This document shows, in pieces, positions 53,453 to 62,023 of a stretch of DNA of 64,000 nt. The stretch is from NCBI GenBank assembly GCA_044372405.1, contig JBILRW010000004.1:7788-71787 (forward strand), written 5' to 3'. This stretch comes from CANGYM01 sp044372405. GTDB taxonomy: Bacteria > Pseudomonadota > Alphaproteobacteria > JAJTHO01 > CANGYM01. Within the stretch, counting starts at the first letter, position 1. Every line of letters begins with the position of its first letter. Made by a program: the position numbers and the translations under genes. The notes beneath the pieces were generated by a model. The model saw only the letters and a list, made by a program, of their open reading frames with translations, did not search any database and had not been told where the DNA came from.

Positions 53453-54373
53453 TTAGTGTAGAAACAATGCCACAAACACCGGAATGTAGAACAAACCGAT
53501 TAACATACTGAAAAAAACGGTGGTGGCGGCCTTTTCCGGGTGAATGCGGTACTGGGCGGCAAAGGCCACGGTGTTACCGGCAAGCGGCATAATGCTGATA
53601 ATCATCAGCACGCGCCGGGCCGTATCATCCAACATGCCCACAAAGTGCTGATCCAACGCCACCACGGCAAAGGCCAGAGCCGGCCACAACACAAATTTTT
53701 GCCCCCACAGCAGCGCCGCAAAACGCCCGCCGCCCAGGGTCAGGGACTTCACGCCGGATAGGCCCAATCCCACAATCATAATCCCCAAAACGACATAGGC
53801 CCCCCGGAAATAGCCCCATAAATCCAGCAGGGGCCCAGGCAACACCACCCCCGTGGCATTGAGTATCAACCCCGCCGCCGTGGCGTACAGCACCGGCATA
53901 TGGGCGATTTTTTTCAGGCTTTCTTTGGGGGAGAAATGACCCCGGGCCAAGAAATACAACCCCAGCGTGTATTCGCAAAGGGCCACACCCAGGGCCGCGA
54001 AAATGTAGACACTGAGGTCATCCGGATACAGCGCGGCAAAAACCGGCACCCCCAGATACCCGGAATTGGCGGTGGAGGACGCCTGGCCGATTAAATTGCG
54101 ATGGCGGTCTTGGTAAAACAGTCCGCTGAAATGATACATGGTGGTGCCGGTAATGGCCGCCATGGCGTAACAAATAAAGGGCATCAGGATATAGGCGGGC
54201 CGAAGCTCCATGGTCGCCGCCGCGCCGAAAAACACGGCGGGGACAACGATTTGAATCAGAATTTTGCTTAAACTCCGCCGTCCCACCCGCAAAAAACGCC
54301 CCGCCACAAAGCCCAGGAAAATCAGAAAGTACAGGGGCAAAATTTTGCCCAGCAGCAGAAAAAAAAGATCCAT
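53453..54373 (-). CDS. AEC-family membrane transporter
   Basis: A 306-residue inner-membrane protein with about ten hydrophobic helices and the auxin-efflux-carrier fold (FFLLLGKILPLYFLIFLGFV at the front, SSTANSGYLGVPVFAALYP with the conserved N-x-G-Y motif, and MPLAGNTVAFAAQY later). Bacterial members move malate, malonate or similar anions; the substrate here is unknown. The start at 54373 is preferred because the upstream extension is Pro-rich and comes from repeat DNA. Confidence 0.88.
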   Translation of the reverse strand: MDLFFLLLGKILPLYFLIFLGFVAGRFLRVGRRSLSKILIQIVVPAVFFGAAATMELRPAYILMPFICYAMAAITGTTMYHFSGLFYQDRHRNLIGQASSTANSGYLGVPVFAALYPDDLSVYIFAALGVALCEYTLGLYFLARGHFSPKESLKKIAHMPVLYATAAGLILNATGVVLPGPLLDLWGYFRGAYVVLGIMIVGLGLSGVKSLTLGGGRFAALLWGQKFVLWPALAFAVVALDQHFVGMLDDTARRVLMIISIMPLAGNTVAFAAQYRIHPEKAATTVFFSMLIGLFYIPVFVALFLH

Positions 54374-54383
54374 GGGAGGCCTG

Positions 54384-54507
54384 GGTGGTGGTGAGTGGGG
54401 AGTGGGGAGTCGTAAAGATGGTGCCTGAGCAAGGAATGACTGTAACATTGTCACATTTAAAAAAAAAGATTATAAACACTACGACTCACCACCCCCTACT
54501 CACCACC
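54384..54507. repeat. 7-nt inverted arrays (GTGGKGA family)
   Basis: The left arm (54384-54413) is about three units GTGGTGA/GTGGGGA ending in GTCGT. The right arm (54481-54507) is the complement. The ~67-bp spacer includes a TTGTCACATTT stretch. This third unit sequence again has seven bases. It occupies the divergent promoter region of the transporter and cysI. Confidence 0.8.
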
Positions 54508-54519
54508 GACAATCTTGCC

Positions 54520-56232
54520 ATGACCGAAAAACTTTCCCACGTTGAACATGTTAAGGCCGACAGCCATCAGCTGCGCGGCACGATCCAAACCGATTTGGTG
54601 GATACAGAAACGCCGTTTTCTGAGGATATGTATAATCTGCTGAAATTCCACGGCCTTTATCAGGGTTATAACCGCGATACGGCCACCGAGCGCAAAAAGC
54701 AAAAGCTGGAAAAAGAATACGAAATGATGATCCGCGTTCGCATACCCGGCGGGCGGATGAATCGGGCGCAATATCTGCATTTTGATACCTTGGCGGATCA
54801 GTATGGGGGGGGGAAGCTGCGCTTTACCACGCGCCAGGCCATTCAGTATCATAATATCCTAAAGGGCGATCTGCACGCCACCATGGCGGGGATTAACGAG
54901 AGCTTGTTCACAACAGAAGCCGCCTGCGGCGATGTTGTCCGTAACGTCACCACCATTGCCGCGCCGATTCGGGACAAAATTCACGAACGCCTTTACCATG
55001 ACGCGGATATGCTATCGGCGGCGTTGTTGCCGCGCTCTAACGCATATGCTGAAATTTGGCTGGATAATGAAAAGTTTCTGGATATTCAGAATCCTTCTGT
55101 GAACAAAACCGGCGATGAGGTGGAGGATTTATACGGCCCCACCTATCTGCCCCGTAAATTCAAAATCGGCATCACGGTGCCTGAGGATAATTCGGTGGAT
55201 GTTCTGACCAATGATCTGGGCATTGTGGCGTTGTTTGATGATCAGCAGACCTTGCTGGGGTACAATATCCATGTTGGGGGAGGGCTGGGGATTACCCATA
55301 ACAAACCCGAAACCTATCCCCGCCTGGCCAGTGCCATTTGTTTTGTGGGGCCGGATGATTTGCTGGCGGCGGCCCGGGCTGTGGTCACCGTTCACCGCGA
55401 CTGGGGGGACCGCACCAACCGCAAACATGCCCGTATCAAATATGTGGTTGAGGAAAAAGGCGTTTCTTGGGTCAAGGCCGAAATGGAAAAAGTGATGGGC
55501 CGCCCGCTGGCGGATCCCAGGCCCCAAAGCCCCTATAAAATCGTGGATCATTTGGGGTGGCAGACCCAAGGCGATGGGCACCTCTATTTAGGCCTACCCG
55601 TTTTGAGTGGCCGCGTTCATGATGTTGGGGATATGCGTTTGCGCACGGCGCTGCGCCATGTGGTTACCGAGTATGCGCCCCTGGTCATTGTCAGCCCCAC
55701 CCAAGATGTGATTTTGGGGGATATTCGCCCCGAGGACCGCGCCGCTGTGGAAGAGATCTTTCACAATCACGGCGTCAAGCTGCGGGATGAGGTTTCCAAC
55801 GTCCGTCGCTGGTCCATGGCGTGTCCGGCGTTGCCCACCTGCGGGTTGGCCTTAACGGAGGCCGAGCGGATCCATGATCCCCTGATGGCCAATATCGAAA
55901 CGATGCTGGCCGACATTGGCCTGGACAAAGACCTGTTCACCATCCGCATTACCGGTTGTCCCAACGGGTGCGCGCGTCCCTATGCCGGGGATGTGGGGTT
56001 GGTGGGGCGGATACCCGGGTTTTACGCCCTGTATTTGGGGGGGGACTTCCTGGGCACACGCCTGAATGAAAAAGTTCTGGATAAGCTGGCCTATGACGCC
56101 ATTCCCGCCACGTTGAAAAAGGCCCTGGTGGATTTTCGGGATCATCGAGAGGAGAAACATACGACCTTTGGCGATTATTGTCATGATCGGGGGGTTGAGT
56201 ACATGAAGGCTTTGCTGGCGGACGCTGCCTGA
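54520..56232 (+). CDS. cysI: Assimilatory sulfite reductase hemoprotein subunit
   Basis: CysI reduces sulfite to sulfide using siroheme and a 4Fe-4S cluster. The 570-residue protein has two ferredoxin-like halves (PGGRMNRAQYLHFDTLADQY, KLRFTTRQAIQYH) and the cluster cysteines in CPALPTCGLALTEAE and TGCPNGCARPY. The start at 54520 (MTEKLSHVEH) gives the E. coli length. cysJ is not adjacent. The next gene overlaps by 1 bp. Confidence 0.96.
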   Translation: MTEKLSHVEHVKADSHQLRGTIQTDLVDTETPFSEDMYNLLKFHGLYQGYNRDTATERKKQKLEKEYEMMIRVRIPGGRMNRAQYLHFDTLADQYGGGKLRFTTRQAIQYHNILKGDLHATMAGINESLFTTEAACGDVVRNVTTIAAPIRDKIHERLYHDADMLSAALLPRSNAYAEIWLDNEKFLDIQNPSVNKTGDEVEDLYGPTYLPRKFKIGITVPEDNSVDVLTNDLGIVALFDDQQTLLGYNIHVGGGLGITHNKPETYPRLASAICFVGPDDLLAAARAVVTVHRDWGDRTNRKHARIKYVVEEKGVSWVKAEMEKVMGRPLADPRPQSPYKIVDHLGWQTQGDGHLYLGLPVLSGRVHDVGDMRLRTALRHVVTEYAPLVIVSPTQDVILGDIRPEDRAAVEEIFHNHGVKLRDEVSNVRRWSMACPALPTCGLALTEAERIHDPLMANIETMLADIGLDKDLFTIRITGCPNGCARPYAGDVGLVGRIPGFYALYLGGDFLGTRLNEKVLDKLAYDAIPATLKKALVDFRDHREEKHTTFGDYCHDRGVEYMKALLADAA

Positions 56233-56768
56233 TGCTGCCCCTGATGCTGGATGTGGCGAGCCTGCCCATTGCCCTGATGGGGCGGGGGGAGGCCTATGAA
56301 AAACGCATTACGCTGCTGAAAGAGGCGGGGGCGGGGAATTTGGATTTGTATTTGGTGAGCGAGGGGGGAGAGGCCCCTGCCCTCCTCACCACTTTCTCCG
56401 CCGGTACCTATCGCCTGGTTTATATCGCCGGCCTTACGGAAGAGGCCTCTCGCCCCTATTACGATGCCGCCAAAGCGGGGGGGGCCTTTGTGAATGTGGA
56501 GGATGTCAAACCCCTGTGTGATTTTCACGTCCCGTCCATCCTGCGCCGGGGCCCCATGATGATCACGGTATCCAGCGATGGCCAGGCCGCGGGATTGTCC
56601 AAGGCCATTACCCACCATCTGGGCACCCACGTTTTTCCGCCGATTTGGGAAACCTATTTTCAGGATCTGGTGGCCCTACGCGCCCAGATGAAGGCCGAAG
56701 GGGCCAGTTTTTCTGAGGTGGCCAGGGCTCTGAGGGAGGGGTTTGGGAGGTTGGTGGGGGAATTCTGA
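56232..56768 (+). CDS. Siroheme synthase N-terminal type (precorrin-2 dehydrogenase/ferrochelatase)
   Basis: A 178-residue protein resembling Met8p or the CysG N-terminal half, which oxidises precorrin-2 and inserts iron to make siroheme. The NAD-binding front reads LPIALMGRGEAYEKRITLLK, and FVNVEDVKPLCDFHVPSILR is the typical active-site region, with SSDGQAAGLSKAI after it. It is coupled to cysI by a 1-bp overlap and supplies that enzyme's cofactor. The uroporphyrinogen methyltransferase half is elsewhere. Confidence 0.88.
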   Translation: MLPLMLDVASLPIALMGRGEAYEKRITLLKEAGAGNLDLYLVSEGGEAPALLTTFSAGTYRLVYIAGLTEEASRPYYDAAKAGGAFVNVEDVKPLCDFHVPSILRRGPMMITVSSDGQAAGLSKAITHHLGTHVFPPIWETYFQDLVALRAQMKAEGASFSEVARALREGFGRLVGEF

Positions 56769-56775
56769 TGAGCCC

Positions 56776-56885
56776 TTGTAGAGCGTTTCTGCTTTTGATG
56801 GATACGAGGAAGGCGAGGCGACGTGTATTAAACATACACGAGCCGATGGCTGACAACGTATCCATCAAAATGAGAAATGCTATAC
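56776..56885. repeat. Nested palindrome between cysG-like gene and tolB
   Basis: AGAGCGTTTCTGCTTTTGAT is matched by the complementary right arm (CATCAAAATGAGAAATGCT). The centre is a CGTGTAT-TAAAC-ATACACG hairpin. It could act as a terminator. Confidence 0.7.
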
Positions 56886-56954
56886 CTTGAAATCTCCCCC
56901 TCCCTTGGCTATGGTGGGCCTGTGAAGATAACAATAAAATTGAGACTCAAAACA

Positions 56955-58286
56955 ATGCGTATCCGGTTGTGTTTTTTTTCCTGGGTGATCCTGATGATGG
57001 TTTTGGGGCTAACCCCCGCCCATGCGGAACTGGCGGTGGATATTAACCAGGGAACATTTAAGCCCATACCCATGGCCTTTGTGCCGTTTTCGGTGACGCA
57101 GGGGCAGGATGCGACGCTGGCGGAGAACATTCGCCGGGTGATTACCGCCGATTTGGACAGCACGGGACTGATTGATCCTGTGAATCAAATGGCCTTTCCT
57201 GAGGATCTGGATGTGTTTGAGCGCGTTCCCGATTTTGCCAGCTGGCGGGCGGTTTCGGTTCAGCTGATCTTAACGGGCAAGGTCGAGCGCACCAGCACCA
57301 GTGCCATTAAGGTTCATTTTAAACTGTATGATGCGCTGCGTTCGGAAACGCTGCTGTATCTCAGCCTGACCACCCCCGTGGACAACTGGCGCCGCTTGGC
57401 CCATTTGATTGCGGATCAGATTTATGAACGCATTACGGGGGAATCGGGCTATTTTGATTCCCGCATTGCCTTTGTGGCGGAAAGTGGTCCCCCCAAACGG
57501 GTTCAAAAACGCCTGGCGGTGGTGGATTCCGACGGGGAGAATCTGCGGTATCTCAGCGATGGTCGGAACTTGGTCCTGACCCCGCGTTTCTCGCCCAAAG
57601 AACCCATCATCACCTATTTGGAATACAAGGGCAACGGAACGCCCCAGGTGTATTTTCACCACATTGATACCGGCCGCAAAGAAATTTTGGGACAATTTCC
57701 GGGCATGACCTTTGCCCCCCGATTTGCGCCGGATGGCAAGACCTTGGCCTTTAGTATGGAGGTGGGGGGGAATTCGGATGTTTATAAATACGATATTCGC
57801 TCTCGCCAGAAAACGCGGCTGACCAATCATCCGGGCATTGATACTTCGCCGTCGTTTTCGCCCGATGGTAGCAAAATTGTCTTTAACTCGGACCGGGGCG
57901 GCACCCAGCAGCTGTATATCATGTCGGCCAATGGGGGCCCTGCCGAGCGCATTACCTTTGGTGAAGGCCGCTACACCACCCCCGTTTGGTCACCCCGGGG
58001 GGATTACATTGCCTTTACCAAATCACGTCATGGGACGTTTTATATCGGCGTGATTAAACCGGATGGGTCGGGCGAGCGATTACTCACCAGCAGCTTTTTG
58101 GATGAAGGCCCCACCTGGGCCCCCAACGGTCGGGTCATTATGTTCTTTCGCGAAAAGCCTTTATCGCGGGGACAGAAGTCTTCTGAGCTTTTCACCGTGG
58201 ATTTAACGGGCCGGAACCTGCGTAAAATACCCCTGGCGGTGCGGGCGTCCGATCCGGCCTGGTCGGGGCTGAATCCCAATTATTAA
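56955..58286 (+). CDS. tolB: Tol-Pal system protein TolB
   Basis: TolB is the periplasmic beta-propeller that links Pal to the Tol motor during envelope constriction. The 443-residue protein has a signal peptide (CFFSWVILMMVLGLTPAHA), the N-terminal TolB domain (FVPFSVTQGQDATLAENIRR), and propeller repeats (LTPRFSPKEPIITYLEY, FAPRFAPDGKTLAFS, DTSPSFSPDGSKIVFNS). tolA and pal are not adjacent, unlike the usual cluster. The start at 56955 gives a normal signal peptide. Confidence 0.95.
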   Translation: MRIRLCFFSWVILMMVLGLTPAHAELAVDINQGTFKPIPMAFVPFSVTQGQDATLAENIRRVITADLDSTGLIDPVNQMAFPEDLDVFERVPDFASWRAVSVQLILTGKVERTSTSAIKVHFKLYDALRSETLLYLSLTTPVDNWRRLAHLIADQIYERITGESGYFDSRIAFVAESGPPKRVQKRLAVVDSDGENLRYLSDGRNLVLTPRFSPKEPIITYLEYKGNGTPQVYFHHIDTGRKEILGQFPGMTFAPRFAPDGKTLAFSMEVGGNSDVYKYDIRSRQKTRLTNHPGIDTSPSFSPDGSKIVFNSDRGGTQQLYIMSANGGPAERITFGEGRYTTPVWSPRGDYIAFTKSRHGTFYIGVIKPDGSGERLLTSSFLDEGPTWAPNGRVIMFFREKPLSRGQKSSELFTVDLTGRNLRKIPLAVRASDPAWSGLNPNY

Positions 58287-58300
58287 TGCGGGGAGGGCCT

Positions 58301-59458
58301 ATGGTCCGATTGGTCGCGTTCCTCTGGATATTAGTGTTAGGCAGCGCGAGCATGGCCCTGGCCGAAATCCCCATTGCCGCCGCGGGCCCCATGACCGGTC
58401 CCTATGCCAGCATTGGGGAGCAACTGCGGCGCGGGGCCAGTATGGCGGTAGAGGACATCAACGCCGCGGGGGGTCTGTTGGGTCAACCCCTGTCCCTGCG
58501 GATTATGGATGATGCGTGTGATCCGAAGCAGGCGACGTTGGTGGCGTCTCAACTGGCCAATGATCATTATACGTTTGTGGCGGGGCATTTTTGTTCCAGT
58601 GCGTCCATTCCGGCGTCCAATGTTTATAACGATGCGGGGATCATTATGGTCTCTCCGGCGTCCACATCCCCCACCCTCACCGAGCGTAATCTGACCAATA
58701 TCTTTCGGGTGTGTGGCCGCGATGATCAGCAGGGGGTTATTGCTGCCGATTATATCCGCCGTCATTTTGGGGATCAGAGGCTGGCCATTATTCACGATAA
58801 AACCTCTTACGGCAAAGGCCTGGCCGATGTCACCAAAAAGGCATTGAATGAGGCCGGCCTTCAGGAAATTCTCTATGAAGGCATCACCACGGGCGAGCGG
58901 GACTTTACGGCCCTGATTACCCGTATGAAATACCATAATATCGGTGTTTTGTACGTGGGGGGATACTTTACAGAGGCCGCTTTGCTCCGCCGCCAGGCCC
59001 ATGATCAGGGCCTGAATATCCCGCTGATTTCTGGCGATGCGCTGGTGACGCGGGAATACTGGACCATTGCGGGGAAAACGGGGGAAGGCACGCTGATGAC
59101 CTTTAACCCCGACCCTCGAAAAAACCCAGGCGCGGCCAAGGTGGTGCAGGCCTTTCGCGACCAAGGCTATGAGCCCGAGGGCTATACGCTCTATAATTAC
59201 GCCGGTGTTCAGGTGTATGCTGAGGCCGTCAAACGCGCTGGCACCACGGATGCCAAAGCCGTTCGTGATGTTATGCACGGCGGGACCTTTGATACCTTAC
59301 TGGGCCCCATTACCTTTGATGCCAAGGGCGATGTGACCAAGCCGCAATATGTGGTTTATGAATGGTCCAAGGGGGAGTATGCGGAGATTGAGGATGGGGG
59401 ACGGGGGACAGAGGACGGAAGACAGAGGACGGAAGACGGAGAAAAGAAGGGGAAGTAA
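58301..59458 (+). CDS. Branched-chain amino-acid-type ABC substrate-binding protein
   Basis: A 385-residue periplasmic type I binding protein (LivJ-like): signal peptide VAFLWILVLGSASMALA, then IPIAAAGPMTGPYASIGEQL, GHFCSSASIPASNVY, SYGKGLADVTKKALNEAG, and YNYAGVQVYAEAVKRAG. GGAGG lies four bases before ATG 58301, preferred to the ATG overlapping tolB. The last ~22 residues (EDGGRGTEDGRQRTEDGEKK) are encoded by a 7-nt array and do not belong to the family. Permease and ATPase genes are absent here. Confidence 0.9.
   Translation: MVRLVAFLWILVLGSASMALAEIPIAAAGPMTGPYASIGEQLRRGASMAVEDINAAGGLLGQPLSLRIMDDACDPKQATLVASQLANDHYTFVAGHFCSSASIPASNVYNDAGIIMVSPASTSPTLTERNLTNIFRVCGRDDQQGVIAADYIRRHFGDQRLAIIHDKTSYGKGLADVTKKALNEAGLQEILYEGITTGERDFTALITRMKYHNIGVLYVGGYFTEAALLRRQAHDQGLNIPLISGDALVTREYWTIAGKTGEGTLMTFNPDPRKNPGAAKVVQAFRDQGYEPEGYTLYNYAGVQVYAEAVKRAGTTDAKAVRDVMHGGTFDTLLGPITFDAKGDVTKPQYVVYEWSKGEYAEIEDGGRGTEDGRQRTEDGEKKGK
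59390..59441 (+). repeat. 7-nt array (GGAGGAC family) inside the 3' end of a gene
   Basis: Seven consecutive units of GAGGACG/GAAGACA type without inverted partner, translated in frame as an acidic, Gly/Arg-rich tail. The same family forms the hairpin at 8756-8874. Confidence 0.88.
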
Positions 59459-59507
59459 GGCGAGGGCTTTGTTTTATAACAATTCACTTTCAAAAAAATA
59501 CGAATCT

Positions 59508-59693
59508 CATCGTCATCCCGGACCAACGAGCGTTAGCGAGTGCCGAGCCGGGATCCAGCACATACGCCAAAACGCGAAGCGTTTTGTTCTTTGTTTTTAA
59601 AGAGTATATCGGCAAAAGGCTGCGCCTTTTGACAGTGGCGCTGGATACCGGATCTGCGTTCGCTAACGCTCACTTGTCCGGCATGACGAAATG
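59508..59693. repeat. Element B, copy 2 (reversed)
   Basis: The reverse complement of this segment aligns along the whole inner part of 17979-18165, including the AAAAGGC hairpin and AAAACGC hairpin segments and the CGTCATCCCGGACC end. Confidence 0.88.
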
Positions 59694-59732
59694 TGAGGGT
59701 TTTTTTTCACTGTGAATGGGTATACGTTGTTT

Positions 59733-60137
59733 TTACTGATCAAATAGACCTTGATAGACCCCATACCCCTCGGCCTGCAAATCATCTTTGGCCACAAAAC
59801 GGAGCGCGGCGGAATTGATGCAGTAACGATTGCCCCCACCCGGTCCATCGGGGAAAACGTGCCCCAAATGGGCGTCGGAGGTCACGGATCGCACCTCAAC
59901 CCGCCGCATCCCGTGGGTGGTGTCTGTTTTTTCGGTGATGTTTTGGGGATTGAGCGGCTGGGTAAAGCTGGGCCAGCCTGTGCCGGAATCAAATTTGTGG
60001 AGGGAGGCAAACAGAACCTCCCCCGAAATCACATCCACATACAGGCCCTCCCCCTTATGATCCCAATAGGGATTGTTAAAGGGCGGCTCGGTCCCGTTTT
60101 CTTTGGTGACGTGGTGTTGCAGGGGGGTGAGGGTCAT
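59733..60137 (-). CDS. msrB: Peptide-methionine (R)-S-oxide reductase
   Basis: MsrB reduces methionine-R-sulfoxide in proteins. The 134-residue protein has KFDSGTGWPSFTQP, DAHLGHVFPDGP, and the catalytic cysteine in NRYCINSAALRF. The zinc CxxC pairs are missing (GLYVDVISGEVLFASL at the first site; TSDAHLG where others have CxxCxAHLG), so it is the non-zinc form. The start at 60137 (MTLTPLQHHV) was chosen over an upstream ATG that lies in repeat DNA. Confidence 0.94.
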   Translation of the reverse strand: MTLTPLQHHVTKENGTEPPFNNPYWDHKGEGLYVDVISGEVLFASLHKFDSGTGWPSFTQPLNPQNITEKTDTTHGMRRVEVRSVTSDAHLGHVFPDGPGGGNRYCINSAALRFVAKDDLQAEGYGVYQGLFDQ

Positions 60138-60325
60138 AGAGGGAGAGTATGGGGGAGTTGGAGGCTTTTTCAAAGAAAAATAATTTATGTAAAATTTATC
60201 TTGACTGCGCTGCACAGCAGGGCGCGTTTTGGCAGATATGATGGATCCCGTCGGGGCCCCAGGCTCGGTCCGGGATGACGGCGGAATTCGTGGTGTCTTG
60301 AAAACGAATGAGTAGGATACGTCCC
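60138..60325. other. Intergenic stretch with short repeat and element B fragment
   Basis: 60174-60212 is the inverted copy of the repeat at 45924. About 60230-60290 (GGATCCCGTCGGGG, GGTCCGGGATGACGG) is a decayed half of element B. No gene is seen. Confidence 0.55.
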
Positions 60326-61207
60326 CTACGGAAACGCCTTAACAATCACCCGACCAACCTTCATTTCGGGCAGCCAGATTTTGCCGTCCTGGATCAAAAA
60401 ATCGGCAGGACCGGATAAATGTGTTAACACAGGCACCGCTTGCCCCCCCGACAGCGGGATTTGGTAAACTGAACCCGTGGCCCAATCCGACACAAATAAA
60501 GAATCCTGATAAACCGCCACCCCATCCAAATTCCCCAACAACGGCGAAAGTTGGGTGAACGCATAGGCATTTTCGCCCGTGCTCGTAATTTTCAGCACGG
60601 GACCATTGGCCTGGCCCGTATCCCCAAAACCCACGGCATACACGGCATCGTTATGATACGCCAAACCATTGGGACCCCGGAGTAAATCCACAGGAAACGA
60701 CTGCTGAGACCCATCCGCCAGGGTAATGCGATAAAGACGCCCCGTATCGGTGCCCGAAACCAGCAAACGATCCTGGGGCGTGGCCACAATATCATTCAAA
60801 AACGCAACAGGCTGTTGATTAAACTGAACGGTGCGCGGCGCAAAGGAAAACGCCTGATCCACCTGGCGGGTCTCTACATTATACCCATACACCTGATCAA
60901 CATCCGTCACCCACAGGTGACCATTGGAAAAAACCAGACCCTTGGGGGCATTCAGCCCCTCCGCCCACTTGGCATCCAGCACCGTGCCATCGGGGGAAAC
61001 CCGGGTGATGTAACCATCACCGTCTTTGGTTGTGGGGGCCAGCTCTTTACCCAGGTTGGAAATGTAATAGGACGTCCCGTCAAAGGCCACACTTTCCGGA
61101 TGATCGAGCCCCGTAATCATAAAGCCCTCTGCCGCGGGCTCGCCCGCCCACGCCGCAACCGAAACGCCCAAAACCAACAGCAACGCCAAACGAAAAACGG
61201 GAATCAT
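60326..61207 (-). CDS. Periplasmic SMP-30/NHL-type beta-propeller protein
   Basis: A 293-residue protein with a signal peptide (FRLALLLVLGVSVAAWA) and six-bladed propeller repeats: GLDHPESVAFDGTSYYISNL, APKGLVFSNGHLWVTDVD, LRGPNGLAYHNDAVYAVGF, LDGVAVYQDSLFVSDWATG. The pattern fits the SMP-30/gluconolactonase-like group. Substrate and pathway are unknown; its neighbours msrB and the bioC operon give no clue. Confidence 0.82.
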   Translation of the reverse strand: MIPVFRLALLLVLGVSVAAWAGEPAAEGFMITGLDHPESVAFDGTSYYISNLGKELAPTTKDGDGYITRVSPDGTVLDAKWAEGLNAPKGLVFSNGHLWVTDVDQVYGYNVETRQVDQAFSFAPRTVQFNQQPVAFLNDIVATPQDRLLVSGTDTGRLYRITLADGSQQSFPVDLLRGPNGLAYHNDAVYAVGFGDTGQANGPVLKITSTGENAYAFTQLSPLLGNLDGVAVYQDSLFVSDWATGSVYQIPLSGGQAVPVLTHLSGPADFLIQDGKIWLPEMKVGRVIVKAFP

Positions 61208-61303
61208 GGTCTACCTCTAACAACATGGGGGATGATTCTTCTTTGTATATCCTAAAACAGGGGTCGGGGGAAGGGGGTAATGGTTTTTGAAAGTGAACAG
61301 TCT

Positions 61304-62023
61304 CTAAAACACCCCCACCCCATAAATCACCCGATGAATCACATAAGGATACTGCACCAACATTTTGTTTTGGTTCAGGGCCAGGATTTCCTGGGGGCGT
61401 AGCGGTTCCCCCCGGGCGGGATGGGCGTGGGCGCCGATGCGCTTTAGGGACAAAAGAAAATCAGCCAAGGTTAACGGTTTTGTTGGGTAAATCTGGGTGG
61501 TAATGCTTAGGGCTGCGGGATGCAGCAGGGCCACCAGATCGTCCTTTGTGGGCCAGGGAATGATTTTATCGGCCCGGCCCAGGGCATAAAGCGCCTCATA
61601 AAACGGTGCAAAGCTGCCGGATCCCAGGGTTGTTAAAGCAATCACGCCCTGGGGTTGCAAAAACGCCCGCCAGGACAGGGGCGCCCGGGGGTCATCAAAC
61701 CACGGCAAACTCATGCTGCTGGTGATGACATCAAAATGGGGACCCGGGGCAAAGGGCAGGGCCTCCGCCCGTCCCACCACACGCTGCGCCGGCCGCTGAA
61801 TCTGTTGCAGCATGGCCAGGCTGGGATCCACGGCGGTATAGCGGATGGGATCCGGCAGGGCCTCCCCCACAAACCCCGTCCCCGCGCCTATATCACAAAG
61901 GCTTTGCAGATGCGGACATTGCCCCTGAACCCAATGGGCCAAATCCGTGGCCACCTGCCGCTGAATCAGGGCGTGGTCGTTATAACGGGCGGCGGCGCTG
62001 TCAAAGGCTTGGGGGGGACTCAC
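61304..62023 (-). CDS. bioC: BioC-type malonyl-ACP O-methyltransferase
   Basis: BioC methylates malonyl-ACP to start pimelate synthesis for biotin. The 239-residue SAM-dependent protein has FDSAAARYNDHALIQRQVA, the SAM loop LCDIGAGTGFVGEAL, AVDPSLAMLQQ, and SSMSLPWFDD. The start is taken as GTG at 62023: it has GGAGG eight bases upstream and shares GTGA with the bioH stop. The alternative ATG ten codons earlier lies inside bioH and has no such site. Confidence 0.88.
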   Translation of the reverse strand: MSPPQAFDSAAARYNDHALIQRQVATDLAHWVQGQCPHLQSLCDIGAGTGFVGEALPDPIRYTAVDPSLAMLQQIQRPAQRVVGRAEALPFAPGPHFDVITSSMSLPWFDDPRAPLSWRAFLQPQGVIALTTLGSGSFAPFYEALYALGRADKIIPWPTKDDLVALLHPAALSITTQIYPTKPLTLADFLLSLKRIGAHAHPARGEPLRPQEILALNQNKMLVQYPYVIHRVIYGVGVF

